Origin: Patagioenas fasciata
Taxonomy: Eukaryota > Chordata > Aves > Columbiformes > Columbidae
DNA length: 64,000 bases
NCBI RefSeq assembly: GCF_037038585.1
Contig: NC_092521.1
Span: 68,872,898-68,936,897 of the forward strand
Direction: 5' to 3'
Below, in pieces: positions 11,301 to 26,300 of the stretch. A model generated the notes under the pieces. That model did no database searches. It was not told the origin of the DNA and saw only the letters and a program-made list of their open reading frames with translations. Every line of letters begins with the position of its first letter. Position 1 is the stretch's first letter. The position numbers and the translations under genes were made by a program.

Positions 11301-14300
11301 TTTTTTTTCCTAAGACTTTCCTGCTGTTTACGTGCAAGCAATCTCAGGGAGCCTGAATAGGATGCTCCGTAAGTGGAAGGTGATATATAGGCTCGCACCT
11401 CTCAAAGTGGTTGAGGCTGCATATCAGCATCATTATGAGGAGAAACAATTTTTGGGCTGTGAGAATTCTCTCAGGTGGCTGCTGGTGGGGCAGCAAGGTA
11501 GACACTGATCACTTGGTTCTCATGTATGAGGAGTAGGGAGCAAAAGAGGTGAGAAATTGTCTCAGATTGCCCAAGACTCATGCCATTAAAAGTTCCTACA
11601 AGTAGCAAATGGAATACATCACAAAGGTATGGGCTTTTGTACTTTAGCTGGTGAGATGTCTGGACACTCTTAAAAAGAGGTGTGGAATAGTATTTAGAAG
11701 GAGCGTTATATGCTGGTAGAATATGCCTGATCCAAATCTTCAGGTTATTAGAATGTGAAACAAAATTGAGAGCTGAGGTAAGTCAATCCAAGCAAAAGGA
11801 AACACAGTAGACTTATTTGATTGAAAAGTATGTTTGTAAATGAGAATCAGTGATTTGAGAACTCTCTGCATTAACGGAAATGAGTATTAGAAATTGATTC
11901 CCTGTAATATTTTCTAGGTAGCAGTAACTATTATTGTTAATCTGTTTTTTTTGTTAGGTAATGAAAAACACAGTATTCGGGTTGCTTCTCCACAAGAAGA
12001 TGGTGAACCTACGCTACAAGACATGGCTGTGCTTATTGAACAAGTCACTGGAGTTCCAGTTCCTTTTCAGAAGCTGATCTACAAAGGTAACTTATAAATC
12101 TGTCAATCTTTCTTATAGATGATACATTTCACTTTCAGGTGTCCATGCTTTGAATGTCTTTAAAAAGACATTCTTATGCCACTAACTACATTTTAACTGT
12201 TGTGGTTTTTTGTTTTGTTTTGTTTTTCCTGCTCATTTTCCATTTAGGGAGGTCCCTGAAAGAACTGGAGCAACCTTTGTCAGCACTTGGTGTTAAAAAT
12301 GGTTGCAAAGTCATGTTGATTGGGAAAAGGGTAAGTGTTGCCTTTGGACTATTTTTTTTTTTACCTTAAATTATTGTTATTTCTGTCAGTGATTCAGCTG
12401 CTGAACACAGAAACAGGTTACAGCGTTAACCTACTCTTGTATACCAACCCACAAAGTTGAGTTCAGTCTCAGGTTATACTGCAAATAACTCTGCAGTTTA
12501 TATATTTCTGAAATGATACTATTATGACATTATTGACTGACTTTGCCTTATATTACTGACGAACTTCTGCCTAATCTGTTGCTTTTCAGTCCTCATGAAC
12601 CTTCTGTGCACTGGTGACCTTGTGTACTCATCTGTTTTTTTGGGAGGTGGTGGGGGAAGCTGTAGCTACTGAGTCTGCTGCATTATTTCCAGTGAAAAGA
12701 CTTGTGGCTGGCTTTGCCAAGTAGAGGACAAGGTAGCATCTTGTGATATAAAAGTTACCTCTACTTTCAAGATACTAAGCTAACAAAAATAAAATTGTTT
12801 GCACTCCTTTCTCCCTTCAAATTAATCTCATTTAATGTGCCCTTCAAATTAATCTGATTTAATGTGTTCATATACATTGCCACTTTGACTGTATCTGTAA
12901 TTAAGCTTGTGAAGATGCTTACTTTATGGGTATTAAAATATGGAAAGAATTTTATAGTTATTAAAATATGGAAAGAATAAACACAGTGTAGTATGTACTT
13001 TAAATCAGCAAAAGCCTATGTCTGTATCACCACTGTTGCTGCTTTTTAGCTGCATAGTGACTCTATTTGTTCCATAGTTGTGAATGTTGTACCTTTGAAT
13101 ACACAGAATAGTCCAGAAGAAGAGGCTGAATTAAAGAAGTTAAAAGATTTGGAGAAGTCAGTGGAGCAAATAGCTAATAAGTTAGAGGAAGTTAATAAAG
13201 AGTTCACAAGTATCCAGAAGGTATGCCAGTTTTGTATCATTTTATATCTTTGCAAAACAGTTTTGTAGGTATGAATATTTTAAAAAAATACTGCTTAAAG
13301 GTTTTAAGTAGTCAGTAATAGGCTGCCCTTCTTAACTGCCCAAGGGGCCTTTAAAATTCTTACTGAATTTCAAATGCTATTTATGGGTTTGTGAAATGGA
13401 AGCATGGTGCTGTTTGGAAAAAGGGTGAATATTGTTGCATGTTGAATAAATTATGTTCTGTAGATTTAGAAAAACGTGAAGAGTTCTCTGGAAGTCCAAG
13501 GGAGAACGTCTATTACTTCAATCTTTTTAAGTAAACCTAGCAGATCTTACATTTAGCAGGTCAAGGACTGATAAAATACAGGTTGAGATTAGAGTCCCTA
13601 TCATACTTGAAACTACAGAAATAGTAAAAGATGTTTTCTGCTGTGGTGAATTGACAGATTTTCTAAGCTGAGTGTTTTGTAGGGTGTGGAATAATTTTGT
13701 CTTTCCTTCCCTCATTTTCCTCCTCAGGGATTTTTAGCAAAGGATCTCCAAGCAGAAGCACTAAAAAAGCTGGACAAGAGGATAAAAGGAACTGCAGAAC
13801 AGTTCATGAAAATCCTGGAACAGATTGATGCCATTGTAAGTAAATAACCACAGAAGAGGGTCAAATCCTAACAGAAACTGACTGTTAAGAATATATCTTT
13901 CTTGTAATTTATTTGCTATTTTAGAATACTAAACCAAATTATTTTGGCTTTGAAAATTAGTTAATTGTTTTGCTGATTTTCCGTTAATATCCAACTCTTG
14001 CCCTGTATGTCTCTAAAAGACTATTGGCAGCATTTGTTTATAAATGGTGACATTAATGCCTGTGTATGCATCCCCATTCTACAGAAGAGCTTCATTTGGG
14101 GCAGCAGCCTTTTAAGACTACATGAAATGGGTATCCTTTACTGAAGTTTTACCCTTTTAGTTTGTCTTGGCAAACTTTAAAGTTAAACTTCGTGGTAACA
14201 CTAAAGGTCTGAAAAAAAAAAAAAAGAACCACCACTAGATAAACTTTGTATTCTATATTGCATAAAAACAAAGAGGTCCTGAAGGCTGAAGAATTTTCTG

Positions 14301-17300
14301 GTCAGTTGTCTGTGGACTGACAGTATTTTTATTTGAGATGCCTGTATATTGAGGACTGGATTATTTCTTTGGAATGTATAGGGGTATATCCAAGTGGTTC
14401 ACAGTCATTAATGGATCATAACCTTACAGCATATTTCCAGAGTATGGTATATATCTTCCTGTATCATGTAGTAGCTGAGAGCTAGGTGAGAATAAGGGGC
14501 ATGTGCAGAGATAAATAGAAGATTGTGGCATCTGTGGTATTTCCTTATTGTGTGTTTTTGTCTGCTGGTCTTTCTCTGTAAACTTCTTTAAGTAATTATG
14601 TTGCAGATCATGATCATAATATCCTACTCTGAGGGGAAAATGCTGCCTTTCTGTGATAGAGATGTCTTTGGGTCTACTCCTTTGTACAGTGATCCCTTAT
14701 GGGGTTGTTTCAGAAAGATTCCATGCAAATGCCTATAATTAGTGAACTAAATGTAGCTTAATTGATGCACACTTTGAAAAAGTTCGGTAGCAGACTAAAT
14801 CATAGGGTAATAATTTGAACTGGCCATCATCAGATGCTGTACAATGGATGTGTTCCTAGGAATGGTGGAGAGCTTATCAACTTATTTTCTCCTTTCATAT
14901 TGTGCACCTTCAATGGTAAACTAGCCTTTGATATTTGTTACAGCCAACAGTTATTCAATACTTCTATAAAATTATAGTATGCTAATTTTTTTAAAGTCTT
15001 AAAATTTCTCTTTTCTGCCTCATAGAGAAGAGAATATTTTGCTGACAGTTCTAGAATGCTGTTAGACATACAGGCTTTGTATGACTGGTTCCCTGTTTGA
15101 AATGGCAGATTTGCTGTGTGTTATGAAAATAGCAATAAGGCAACAACTGTTTCAGTTGGATGGGATTAAAGCCTATTTCTGATCCCTTCAGTTTCTGATA
15201 TTAAGTTTTATTTAGGAAGAAGTCAGTACTTGTATGCAGGTGTGTAGTTCTGGAACCCCGCAAGCAGCCTTGGAAAACCCTTGTAACTGCTTCCTAATCA
15301 ATCCAAACTGAGTGTCCCAAGTTTACTTTTGATTCTGGTACTTTTTGCATTGCTTAAACAGAAGGCATGCTATTATCTGTCTCCTTATCCAAAATACTCT
15401 AAATAATACTGAACAAAGGAATTTCATGATTTACAACAAGATTTTTCAGGACTTACAACCTATTGACTTCATGTTCAGGTTTAGGAAATAATGGAGTCCC
15501 TGTGCCTCAATTTTGTGGAGCAGCCAGAGCTAATACTAATTATACTTAGTTTCTTTTAGTATTTGTAGTAGTTGTTTGTTACTTTGTATAAGAGCCTATG
15601 ACATTGACAAGCCTCATTTTTTTTAGAGCAAGAAATCAGTGAAGGTTTTTATTACCAGTGATTGAAGTTACACTGCACGTACCAAAGTCAGTTCCGTGAA
15701 ACTTCTGTGACGTCTCGCAGATGAGATACATGTAATTGGGTAGAGTTTTTACATAAAATGTAGCTCTTCACTGTACTGCTATTACACCAGCTCAGATGAA
15801 CAGGCTACCTGCTTCCTGAGGTATTATTTAGCTGTGCCATAGTTGTGCAGCATGCAGAGGCAGCAAGACAAACAGTCATGAGGTGTATATATGAACAATA
15901 AATGGGTTCCACTGAAGTAAAAATGGTAAATAGAAATGCAAAACAGAAAAGCATAAGCCTTCCAGAGAGTATTTTATACAGCAGTTAGTATTCTTTTTGT
16001 TAGCTGAGTAAAGAGAGGGTTCTGACAGATCTCTTGGATGCTATTGAACACATAGCTTGTTAAAAAAAGATGAGAGAAAAAAAAGTGACTGAGTGAGCTG
16101 TTTTCTGTGAAGACAGAAGAATAGATGCAGTGTAGAAGTGAAACACACCAGCAAGCTCATTCTGTAACTGTTGCAGTTTGTTTATTTGGCAGAATTGTTA
16201 TGAAAGCTCTTTAAAATGTCTTGGCTGTTGTACATTATTTGGATCAATCAAAATATCTACCTTGATACAAAATGAGATTCACATGGTTATAGAGAGCTTA
16301 TAAAGGTGAGGAAGCCAGCATATTGTTTTCTGTTTATTCTAGGGGTGTCACCCTCTTACTGTTAGCAGACAAGCTCATTAATTAGAGGAGCTGAGTTTGG
16401 AACTAATACTCCTTTTCTACTATACTCCATGTGTTCAACACCTATGAATTTAAAAGAAGTGATTTAGTAAGAGGAGAAGTAGGTTGGTAGTCATACAGTA
16501 TTAGGATGGGAGCGAAAAAATACCATGTTGTCACTGCCAGAGATGTGAGAGTCTTGAAGGGGTGGTTTTGGATAGAGTTGCTGTTACTTAAACATTTTAA
16601 CATTACATTTGTTTAAGTAGCTACTGCTTCCAAAGCAAGAAGGGTAGAGGGATCTTATGAGAATCTCACAAAATTTTGAGTGCTGTGACTCAGTCAGATC
16701 TTTCCAAAAGCCACAGATCTTTGAAATTTTCTTTGGGAGGAAATCAAATTGAGTCATGTTCAACAGCTGAAGATTTGTGTGTGTGCATGACCAGAAATAC
16801 AGTTTATTTCAGCAGTTAAAACATTTGGTCCAGAAGTCAAAGTCAAATTATGCTACTTATTGCAAATCTCAGTGAGTAGAACACAGAAAATCCTTGACTT
16901 GATCAGCTGGCACAGCTTTTTAAATAACTGAAAAGCTTTTTTCAAGAAAAAAAAAAAAGGAAAGCTTTTCTGAGGTCAGTAGGAAAATTTAACTCCAAAG
17001 TCATGACACTATTTGCTTCTTGTGAGCCTGCTCTAATTCACATGAAGTCTGTCACTGATATTGTAATCTGAGAGATTGCTTTGTTCTCATGGTAATTTCT
17101 TATTAGATGGCAGATTTGAAAGAAAGACAACATTGCAGATAACAGGTTGTTCTAACAACTGATAAAAAAAGCTTTCTATTCTGAAATACCAGTCTCTGAT
17201 TTTGTTTATATAAGTTCACGACAAAATCATCTGTCACGTTGCATGTATAAGTACTGAGGACATTGATGACATTACTGACTAATAATTATGCTCTGGTGGC

Positions 17301-20300
17301 CCATCCTCCTTTTTGTGAGAATTTTTTTTTTTTATAATTCCTCTGTAAAATTTGCTTAAATTACTGTACTGTTCTGATAAAGCTTTTTCACTGTCTCCTT
17401 GTCCCTGCTATACTTGTCATCTGGCAAATCAATACCAAATTAACATTTAAAGGGTTAACAGAAAGAAGTATTCTGAAAACATCGCTGTACCTGTAACAAA
17501 GATTTCCCAGGCTTCTGGGAGATCTTGCCACTTACAATAAGGTGATAACTTATTACTAAACCTTTTAGCTTATCTGGATAAGTAAACATTTGATAACCAT
17601 TTCTTATTATAGTTCTTAAATATCTTAGCATGATTCATAAATGTAAAATCAAAGCTTTGGGGGAAAATTTTTCTAGAGCACAAAGAGCATGAAAATCCTG
17701 TCATCCCTTAGTGAGGGCAGAGTGCTTAGTTACCACTTCTGCATTCAAAAAACCCATTGACAAATGCTGCCATTTAATAACTGCTCAAATGTCTACTTAG
17801 ATGAAAAAGTTTCAGTGTCAACATAATGTGCTTACCCAATTTACCAATTTATTTAACAAATAGTTCCAAAAAAATGAAAGGCTGGTTGTCAATAAAAACT
17901 AGACACTAAAATACTATATGTTGGTTTGAATTTTTAAAAGAACCGGATGAAAAAGCTTCCTATTAGATGGATGGGGTGTCAGCAAAAACCCCTTGTTTGC
18001 AACTAATTAGCATTGGTGCTGTGTGTAGCAGAGTGATTCTTATTTTTTTAAGCAATCTGATAACAAAGCAAAAATGTTTCTAGCTATTATGGCTAATGAC
18101 TGCTCATGTAGGAGGTTGCGTGTTTTGAGAATGGTGTCCCTTTGGGTCTGGTAAGATAGCCATAAATAATGGTGAGCATTTGTTTTGTTTATTAACTGAC
18201 CACACTGCTATAAAGTAGATTCGGGCATCAGGTATTACCTACTGGGGTCCATGGCTTGGGAAATAAGAAGTAACCAAAGAGGAGAGCAAAGATGTGGTAG
18301 TAACCCTAAGCTTAAAAATAATTTTTGGAAGCACTTCCAAAACAAGCAGAACTTCAGCAGAGGTGAAGGTGACGTTCTGTGGGAGTGAGAGGTGGTTTTG
18401 TTAGATCACCTGGAAGAGAGCAAAGAAATGACGAGAGAGTCTGTGTTTTGTAAGAAGTTGTGCTCAGGAGAGAGGGATGCTGGGTTCATAGTTGAAAGAA
18501 CATTCAGGAATAGCGAAGATCTAAAGGCAGGAAAACACACGTGCATTGATTTATTACTGTGTAAACAGTGATTTGGTTTGAGGATCTCTTGAATAAAGCA
18601 TGAGTGTTGTCCATACAAAAGATAAATCTTTGAGGATGTAACATGTGTGTCTCTGCAGTGCATCTTGTCTGTGTGTCTGTGGGGTGAGAGCTCTCGAGAT
18701 GTGGTTAAGCATCTGAATTTGGGGGTGTGGGGTGGGAAGTAGTCGCTGGTAACAGGGAGACTCCATCTCTGTGTCTGAGTGGTTGTGGAAAGGATGAAGA
18801 ACTTGTGCCTAGGAGTTCTGCAGAAGTTGTGGAGGTGAAGCCAGCGCTGCAATCGCTTCTGAAAGTTTAAGACCAAACAGTCCAGGGACTGGGAGACTTG
18901 AGCAGGGGTTTGGCACAGAGAAAGTGCAAAGCCAAGAGGAGATCTACTACAAAATAATATGCTGTGCAGTAGAAAACCTTATACTAATCCAAACTGCTCT
19001 GCAAGCAATGCCAGCACCAAAATGAAAATTTGGCAAGAGCTTTGTATACGCACTGCTTAGGTTTAAGCTACTGCTTCTTTAATTAAATTTGATTTTAATT
19101 AAATATTGAAATGTTATTGTGACTTAAGGTTTATTGCCAGCTTCACCTGTTAAATCCTGAATAGCTGGACAACGTATTCCTGGAGAGGAGGCATAAGCTG
19201 ACTAAGGTAAAACAGAGAGACTGTGAGACTTAATTTGATGTTAAGATTTTTAAACTTCGCTGATTTGATTGCAAAACACCTTTTAAGCAGAAAGAGAAGA
19301 CAAACAAACAAGTATGAGGGTGTGCAAGCAAATAGAGAAGTTAGCATGTGCAGATGTAATTAAAAAGATCAGTTTTGAAAAATGTTGTCAAAAATAGAAA
19401 TGGTCTGAATGTCTTCTCTACACTCACATTTCAAAGTTTTCTCCAGTAATTATACCAGTATCTGTTTTAGAAACAGACTTTGTGTGGTAAGCCCAGCTGG
19501 AGTTCCCTGTCTGCTACTGAAAATTAACTTAGGCCTATTTGGATGATAGAAAATTGTCTGTTATTTTGCTGTTTCAGAATGGTAGGAATACTTGCATAGG
19601 CCAGAATCTCTTTCAGAAAATACAGCCTGAAATAAGTACTCAGCAAAGGGAGATGGCATTGTAACTGACATAGTGCATAATTTCATTTTTAATTTGATTA
19701 TTAAGAAGTTCAAAGTAATGGAAAACTTCAAGGCATAGAAGAATCTCTGTGACAGTGAGATAACATCTTTGTTTCCTGGTGAAAATCAGCTATTAATAAT
19801 TAAACCTAAATGACCTTTGTTCTTTCAGGCTATTACATATATGTAGTCAAAATAGTAAAGATCAAATGCTCTCTTTATGTTAAATATCTCTTGTCATATT
19901 CTGTTCATTTTAAAAAGTAAATTGTGTTGTCAAAAACCAATGGAAAAATAGGAAGGTTTTCTTTTGTGGTCCTGTGTCTAAGATCCCTTGGAATACTTCA
20001 TATAACTTTATAATATTTTTTAAAACATTTTCTTCCCTGTGACAGCTATAAATACTGTAAATCAGGGGTGTCAAACTCATTTTCACTGGGGACCACATCA
20101 GCCTCACAGGTGCCTTCGAAACACCAAATGTAATTGTAGGACTGTATAAATGTAGCTGCTCCTACATCTGTAAATGAGCAGGGACATCTTCAATCAGATC
20201 AGGTTGCTCAGAGTCCCGTCCAGCCTGGCCTTGAATGCTTCCAGGGATGGGGCTTCTACCACCTCTCTGAGCAACATGTGCCCCTGCTTTACCATCCTTA

Positions 20301-23300
20301 TAATAAAAAAATTTCTTTCTTATATCTAGTCTGAATCTCCCCTCTTCTAGTTTGAAACCATTACTCCTTGTTTTGTCACAACAGGCCCTGCTAAAAAGTC
20401 TGTCCCATCCTTCTTATGGGCCCCTTCTAAGTACTGAAAGGCTGCAATAAGGTCTCCCCAGAGCCTTCTCTTCTCCAGGCTGAACAACCCCAACTCTCTC
20501 AGCCTGTCCTCACAGCAGAGCTGTTCCATCCTTCTGATCATTTTTGTGGCCTCCTCTGGACCCTCTCCAACAGGTCCATGTCTTTCCTGTACTGAGGGTT
20601 CAAGAGCTGGACGCAGGACTCCATGTGGGATGTCACCAGAGCAGAGCAGAGGGGCAGAATCACCTCCATCAGCCTGCTGGCTGGGCTCCTTTTGATGCCA
20701 CCCAGGATACAATTTGCATTCTGGGCTGCAAGCGCACATTGATAGGTCATGTCTATAATCTTTGATCTACCAGTACCCCCAAATGCTTCTCTGCAGGGCT
20801 GCTCTCAATCCATACATCCCCCAGTTTGTACTGATACCAGGGGTTGCCCCGACGTGGGTGCAGAACTTTGTACTTGACCTAGTTGAACCCCGTGAGATTC
20901 ACATGGGCTCACTTCTTAAGCTTGTCCACGTACCTCTGAATGGCATCCCATCCCCCAGGTATGTCAACTGCACCACTCAGCTTTCTGTCTTCTGCAAACT
21001 TGCTGAGGGTGCACTTGATCCCACTGTCTGTGTGATCACTGGAGATATCAAATGGTACTCATCCCAGTACAGACCCAAAAGGATCTGTGGGGGACCATGT
21101 CAGAGGCTTTACAGATGTTCAGATAGGTGATATTTGTAGCTCTTCCCTTGTCCACTGCTGTAGTCACTCCATCATAGAAGGCCACTAGGTGGGTTAGGCA
21201 GGTCTTGCCCTTGGTGAAACTATGCTGGCTGTCCTGAATCACCTTCCTGTCCACCATGTACCTTAGCAGAGCTTCTATGAGAATCTATTCCATGATCCTG
21301 CCAGGCACAGAGGTCAGGCTGACAGTTTGGTAGATCATGTGATCCTCCTCTTTATCTTTTTAAAAATGGGTGTAATGTTTCCCTCTTTCCAGTCACCAGG
21401 GACTCCACATGACTGCGATAACTTCTCAAATATCATGGCTTGGCAACTAGATCAGCCAGTTCCCTTGGGACTCTGGGATGCATCTGGTCAGGTCCCATAG
21501 ATTTATGTATGTTCAGGTTCCTCAGGTGATCACAAACCTGATCTTCTCTTACACTGGGAGGGACTTTGCTCCCACAGTCCATCTTGCAGTTCATACACTC
21601 AAGAAGTGTGGGAAGAGAGCTTGCCAGTGAAGACTGAGTTGTTGAGAACTTCAGACTTGTCCTCGTCCGTTGTTACCAGTTCACCAGTCATCAAGGAGGG
21701 TACGCCTCCTTTGACCTTCCTTTTCTGGCTGACATACCTGTAGAAGCCTTTCTTGTTATTCTTTGCATCTCTTGCCAAGTTCAGCTCCAGCCTGGCCTTC
21801 CTGACCCCAGCCCTACGCAACCAGGCAGTGTCCCTATACTCTTCCCAGGATACCTGTCCCTGCTTCCCCTGCCTGTCCATTTCCTTCTTGCCTTTTAGTT
21901 TGACCAGCAGATCTCAGCTTATCCATACTGGTCTTTTACTGTCCTTTCCTGATTTCTTACACCTTGGGATTGAGAGCTCTTGTGCTCTATGTAAAGTGTC
22001 CATAAAGATCTGCCAGCTCTGTTCTGCTCCCTTGTCCCTGAGGGCAGTTTCCCAGAAGATCGTATTGACTAACTCCTTGAAGTTGGCTTTCCTAAAATTC
22101 AGGCTTTTCCTGTCCCACATCCCTCAGGACTGAGAATTCCATGAGTGCGTGATCACTGCAGCCCAGACTGCCACCAATCTTGATGTCACCGATTAGCTCA
22201 CTTGCCTTAGTGACCATCAGGTTCAGTATTGCATCTTCTCTGGTAGGGCTGTCTATTACCTGGCTTAAGAAGTTATCCTCAATGGATGCCGGGAGTCTCC
22301 TGGGTTGCCTACAGCTCACCATGCCACTTTTCCAGCAGATCTTGGGGTGGATGAAGTCCTCCAGCAGGACAAGAGCCTGCAAGTGTGATGCCTCCTGTAG
22401 GTGGACTAAGAAGGCTTCATCACTAGGCTCCCCTTGCTTGGGGCATGCATATACAGGAAACACTAACCAGAAGGTTTCCTTTGTTGCCTCAATCTCTGAT
22501 TCTTACCCATAAGCTTTCAACCTGCTTGTGGCTGTTGTTCAGAGACAGCACTTAACACTCTATCCATCTCTTGATGTAGAAGACAATGCCTCCACCCTTC
22601 GTTCCTTGTTTGTCCTTTCTGAGCAGCCTGTAGCCATGAATCAGTGCACTCCAGTCATGGGATCCATCCCAAAAAGTTTCACTAGTGGCCAGTAGGTTGT
22701 AGCCTTCTAGCAGCACAGTGGCTTCCAGCTCCTCCTGTTTGTTGCCAATGCAATGTGCATTGGTGTGAAGGCACTTCAGCTGGGCTGTCAGCTGCATCAC
22801 CATCTCGGAGGAACACCTCTAATTCCTTTGAGGTATTTCACCAGTGTTTCTTTTTTGGCTCCTATTACATCAGGAGCCCCTGGGTCATCTCACTAAGCCT
22901 TCAAGTGTGCTCCAGTGTGGTCAACGTGTCTCAAACCAACAGGCTGAGGGCCCTTGCTAGCACCCATGCCTCTATCCTTGGTGTCTCATCCCACAGCTTG
23001 TCACGGGCAAGCCTGATACTGTCTCTCTCGCGCGTCATGCCTAGTTTAGAGCTCTGTCAATGACCCCACTAGCTTGTGAGCAAAGAATCCTCTTACCTCT
23101 TTGAGAAAGACCCCATCTGACACCAGCAAACCCAGTGCTATGGAGGCCATCCCATTGTAAAAAAAAAAAAACCAAATTATGGCGGTGACACCAGCCACAG
23201 AGCCATATATTAACAGACTGGGTCCATCTGTTTCTTCCAGTGTTGTTGCCTGCAACTGGAAGGGTAGAGCTAAAAATTACCCATGCTCCAGATTCTTTTG

Positions 23301-26300
23301 CCAACCATCCCAAGGCTCTGAAGTCTCTTTTGATTGCCCTTGGAGATGTAAGAATGTGTCCCAGCTCACTCTGTTGCGTGTTTATTTTCTCCTCGCTCAC
23401 AGTTCTGGGAAAGCATGCTAAGCCTGCTGATTATTATTTCTTTGTCTGGTATCACAGTGTGCTAATTACTGCACAAATACTGAAGCAGTGGGATCCCTGA
23501 ACTTCCCATGATGGACTGTTTTTTTTTTTTTTTAGTGTGGACTCCTGTATATTTTTAACTCCTATATTAGGTTATATGCAACACTCCTATATTTAAGACC
23601 ATGGATGTTTTGCTGGATGCTAAAAGAACACCTTTTTTTCCTTTGGTTGTTATAAAGGATTATGTATCTAAACCTCCCCGTGGGGCTCACATTTTAGCTG
23701 AAATGAAACACAGAGTAGTATAGGGAAACCTATATTCTTGAGATGGAGTTAGGGTAGAAAGTAAAAGGTATGCTAGTGAGAAACTGCAGGATTTTTATGC
23801 ATCTTCAGCAGTGAGAGCACAATGTTTCTAAGAATGTTCACATAAACTTTGTATAATGATAATCATATGTACGGATGTTTTACCTGATTTTAGAAAAACA
23901 TGGTAAACCTGAGCACTGTTCCCCACCAACACCCCAGTTTCACACAGCTCCGAAAGGACGAAGCATATAACATTTGTGAAGATGACATATGTGAATATGT
24001 TGGGTGGTGGGAGTACAGAAAATGATGCAGTTTTAATTCAATTAAAAACTGTCAGCATGTAATGCTTCACATCTGTTGCCTACCAAGAGCAGATTGTCAA
24101 GATCAGACGTACAGCTGAAACAGGCTGGCAGTGCCTGCATTGCTGATGGTACTTTCTAATGATGGCGAGTGTTTCAGTTAATGTGTTTGTAGGTAATTAA
24201 TTTGTCTTACACTCTTTGAAAAAAGGTGAAGTGGAAGCTCAGCAGAACAGTTACCATACACTGCAGCAGACAAAAACAGTGCCTGTAGTCTGTTGCTGTA
24301 ACTTACCTAAAGCCACATGATAAATTTGCTGGCTCAGTTCTTCACAATCAGCATGCTGCATCCCTGAGTTCTTGAATTTATGGCTTTTAAATTCTCTCTT
24401 GTGTATCATCCTCAGTGAGCAGGCTTGGCATTTTCAGGATGCCTGTTCAGAGGATTCTTTGAAACATTCAGTTTTTGCCCTAGGTTTAATATGTTAATTT
24501 CAACATTAAGCTGCATCAGCTTGTTTCTTTATTTTACTGCAGAATCTGCCAGAGAATTTCAGTGATTGCAAACTGAAAAAGAAGGGCTTGGTGAAAAGGG
24601 TTCAGGTGAGTTTCTTGCGTTTTTTTTTTTGTTTCTGTTAATGCTGGGCAACAAGGTACCAAGAGTTTGTGAAAATGAGAGCTGTTCAGAGCTTAGATTT
24701 TTTTCAGTGTTTGTTCTTATATTGGTATTTCTTATGACCTCCCATTGAGAAGTATTAAATGGCTTTATAAAACAGAGTGCAAAAATACGGATTTTGATAG
24801 TTCACGCTGTTTTCAGATAATGCTTGTAATTTACATTAGTGGTTGGCCTTATGGCTGCCCGATGATGTAAAGTAATTCTGATAACTTGTAAAGAAAACAG
24901 AATCGTTATTCCTTTCCCTTATTTTGATGAGCTGGAGTAATGAATGAGGTCTGTGCACAAGGATGCAGTCAGCTGTAACTCCTGCTGGGCCTCGCTGGAG
25001 GTGTTCTTTGGAAAATGTAGCTTCTATTGCAATGTACCAAATTTCTATGGAGACTGAGTCTCTAAAGTAAAAGCTGTACAGGAGAGCAGCTGTAATGAGG
25101 GGTGGGTTTTATAGTTGCTTTGCCATTATGTGGTGCTTATAAATTCCTGGGCATTGTTTCCTTAGAGACCTTGAACTGCAGGTTTGTTAATAAATACTGG
25201 AATTCATCCTTCCACCCTGCAAAGTCACACTTCCGTAAATGAATGGTAACACTACTCATATTACTGGTTTTGTTTGTATTATGCTGACTTCAGTCACAGG
25301 TGAGGCTTCTGAAGATTATTTGTGAAGGTACCTTGCATTCATATGTGGAGTTGAAAAGTTTTGCCTTCTACTGTAGCCTTATTAAAATACTTTCCATTAA
25401 TGTTTTTTTTAAATAGCCATCTATTTTGGAGGAATCTCTACCATGAAGTACTTCATAGTAGAAATGTTTTTTTCTTATAGCTTTAGGGACAAAGCACTTT
25501 CTACTCAGTTACAGAGGGAAGTTCAGAGAATGCAAATTGAAAGGAAGGTAGTTGCTGGTGTAGCCAGGTTACGTGGGACTCTGAACGATTCCATGGGCCT
25601 GAGCAAAGCAGCAAAACTTTGTAATAGAGTTATGGCTATAAACCTCATGGCAGGCTACTAGAGCTCCACTCTTGGGTGAAGTTATTGCAGAAATAAGTTG
25701 AGCTTTGTGTAAGTACTGCTATTAAAGCATAAACCAGACTCTGTTGTTATTGATGTGCTTTTATAGGCACAGTGTTCTGCAGCTGTAGGTTATGAACCCT
25801 TTGAGGGCTTCAAGGTTTCAGACCAGAGCATTCAACAAATGTTTGTTTTTCCAGAGCAAGAAAATGATGGCAGGTTATGCTTATTTTCTCTTGAGTATTC
25901 ATAAAAGTGATGGGGAGCTGTTAACTGCCTTCTGTTGCTAGCAATCACATATCTTCCAGAATGGGAAGACAGATGTAAACACTTGCAGCCAGAAGCTGCA
26001 GTTGTTACCACCTTGACTTTTTTATCCCTCAAGTCCTTACAGAAGTGGGTTGATGCTTGCTCAAGAGATTGGTTGAAGATAGGCGATTTGAACTAGTGTA
26101 ATGGTTGAGAAACAGTCACCTGGCAAAACAGCTAGCTGCTCTAAAGGGAAGCTTCTTTCTGTCATTTTAATGTCAATAACATTAAATATCTGGTTTGACT
26201 ATTAACTCTAGTGCAGCCGTAGCAAAAACGAGTGTGAGATGTGAATATATAGTGGGAGAGTCTGCCTAGAAACTACATTGTGCTCACATACATTGGAATT

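Larger units (their letters stand above)
13836..24542 (+). other. BAG1: BAG1 intron 5 (10.7 kb)
   Basis: This is the gap between the fifth and sixth BAG1 coding exons. Apart from a possible hAT end at about 20063 and the long antisense CR1 at 20188-23420, it is AT-rich unique-looking sequence in which I recognise no exon, RNA gene or repeat family. Open frames at 18406-18876 (minus) and elsewhere lack protein-like composition or known motifs. Confidence 0.75.

Noticed and set aside
18406-18876. 156-codon minus-strand frame in BAG1 intron 5
   Set aside because: No domain or repeat signature; His/Ser/Leu-rich low-information translation, most likely chance.
21753-23500. Several + strand frames of 80-126 codons
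   Set aside because: They are antisense shadows of the CR1 endonuclease and ORF1 on the minus strand.
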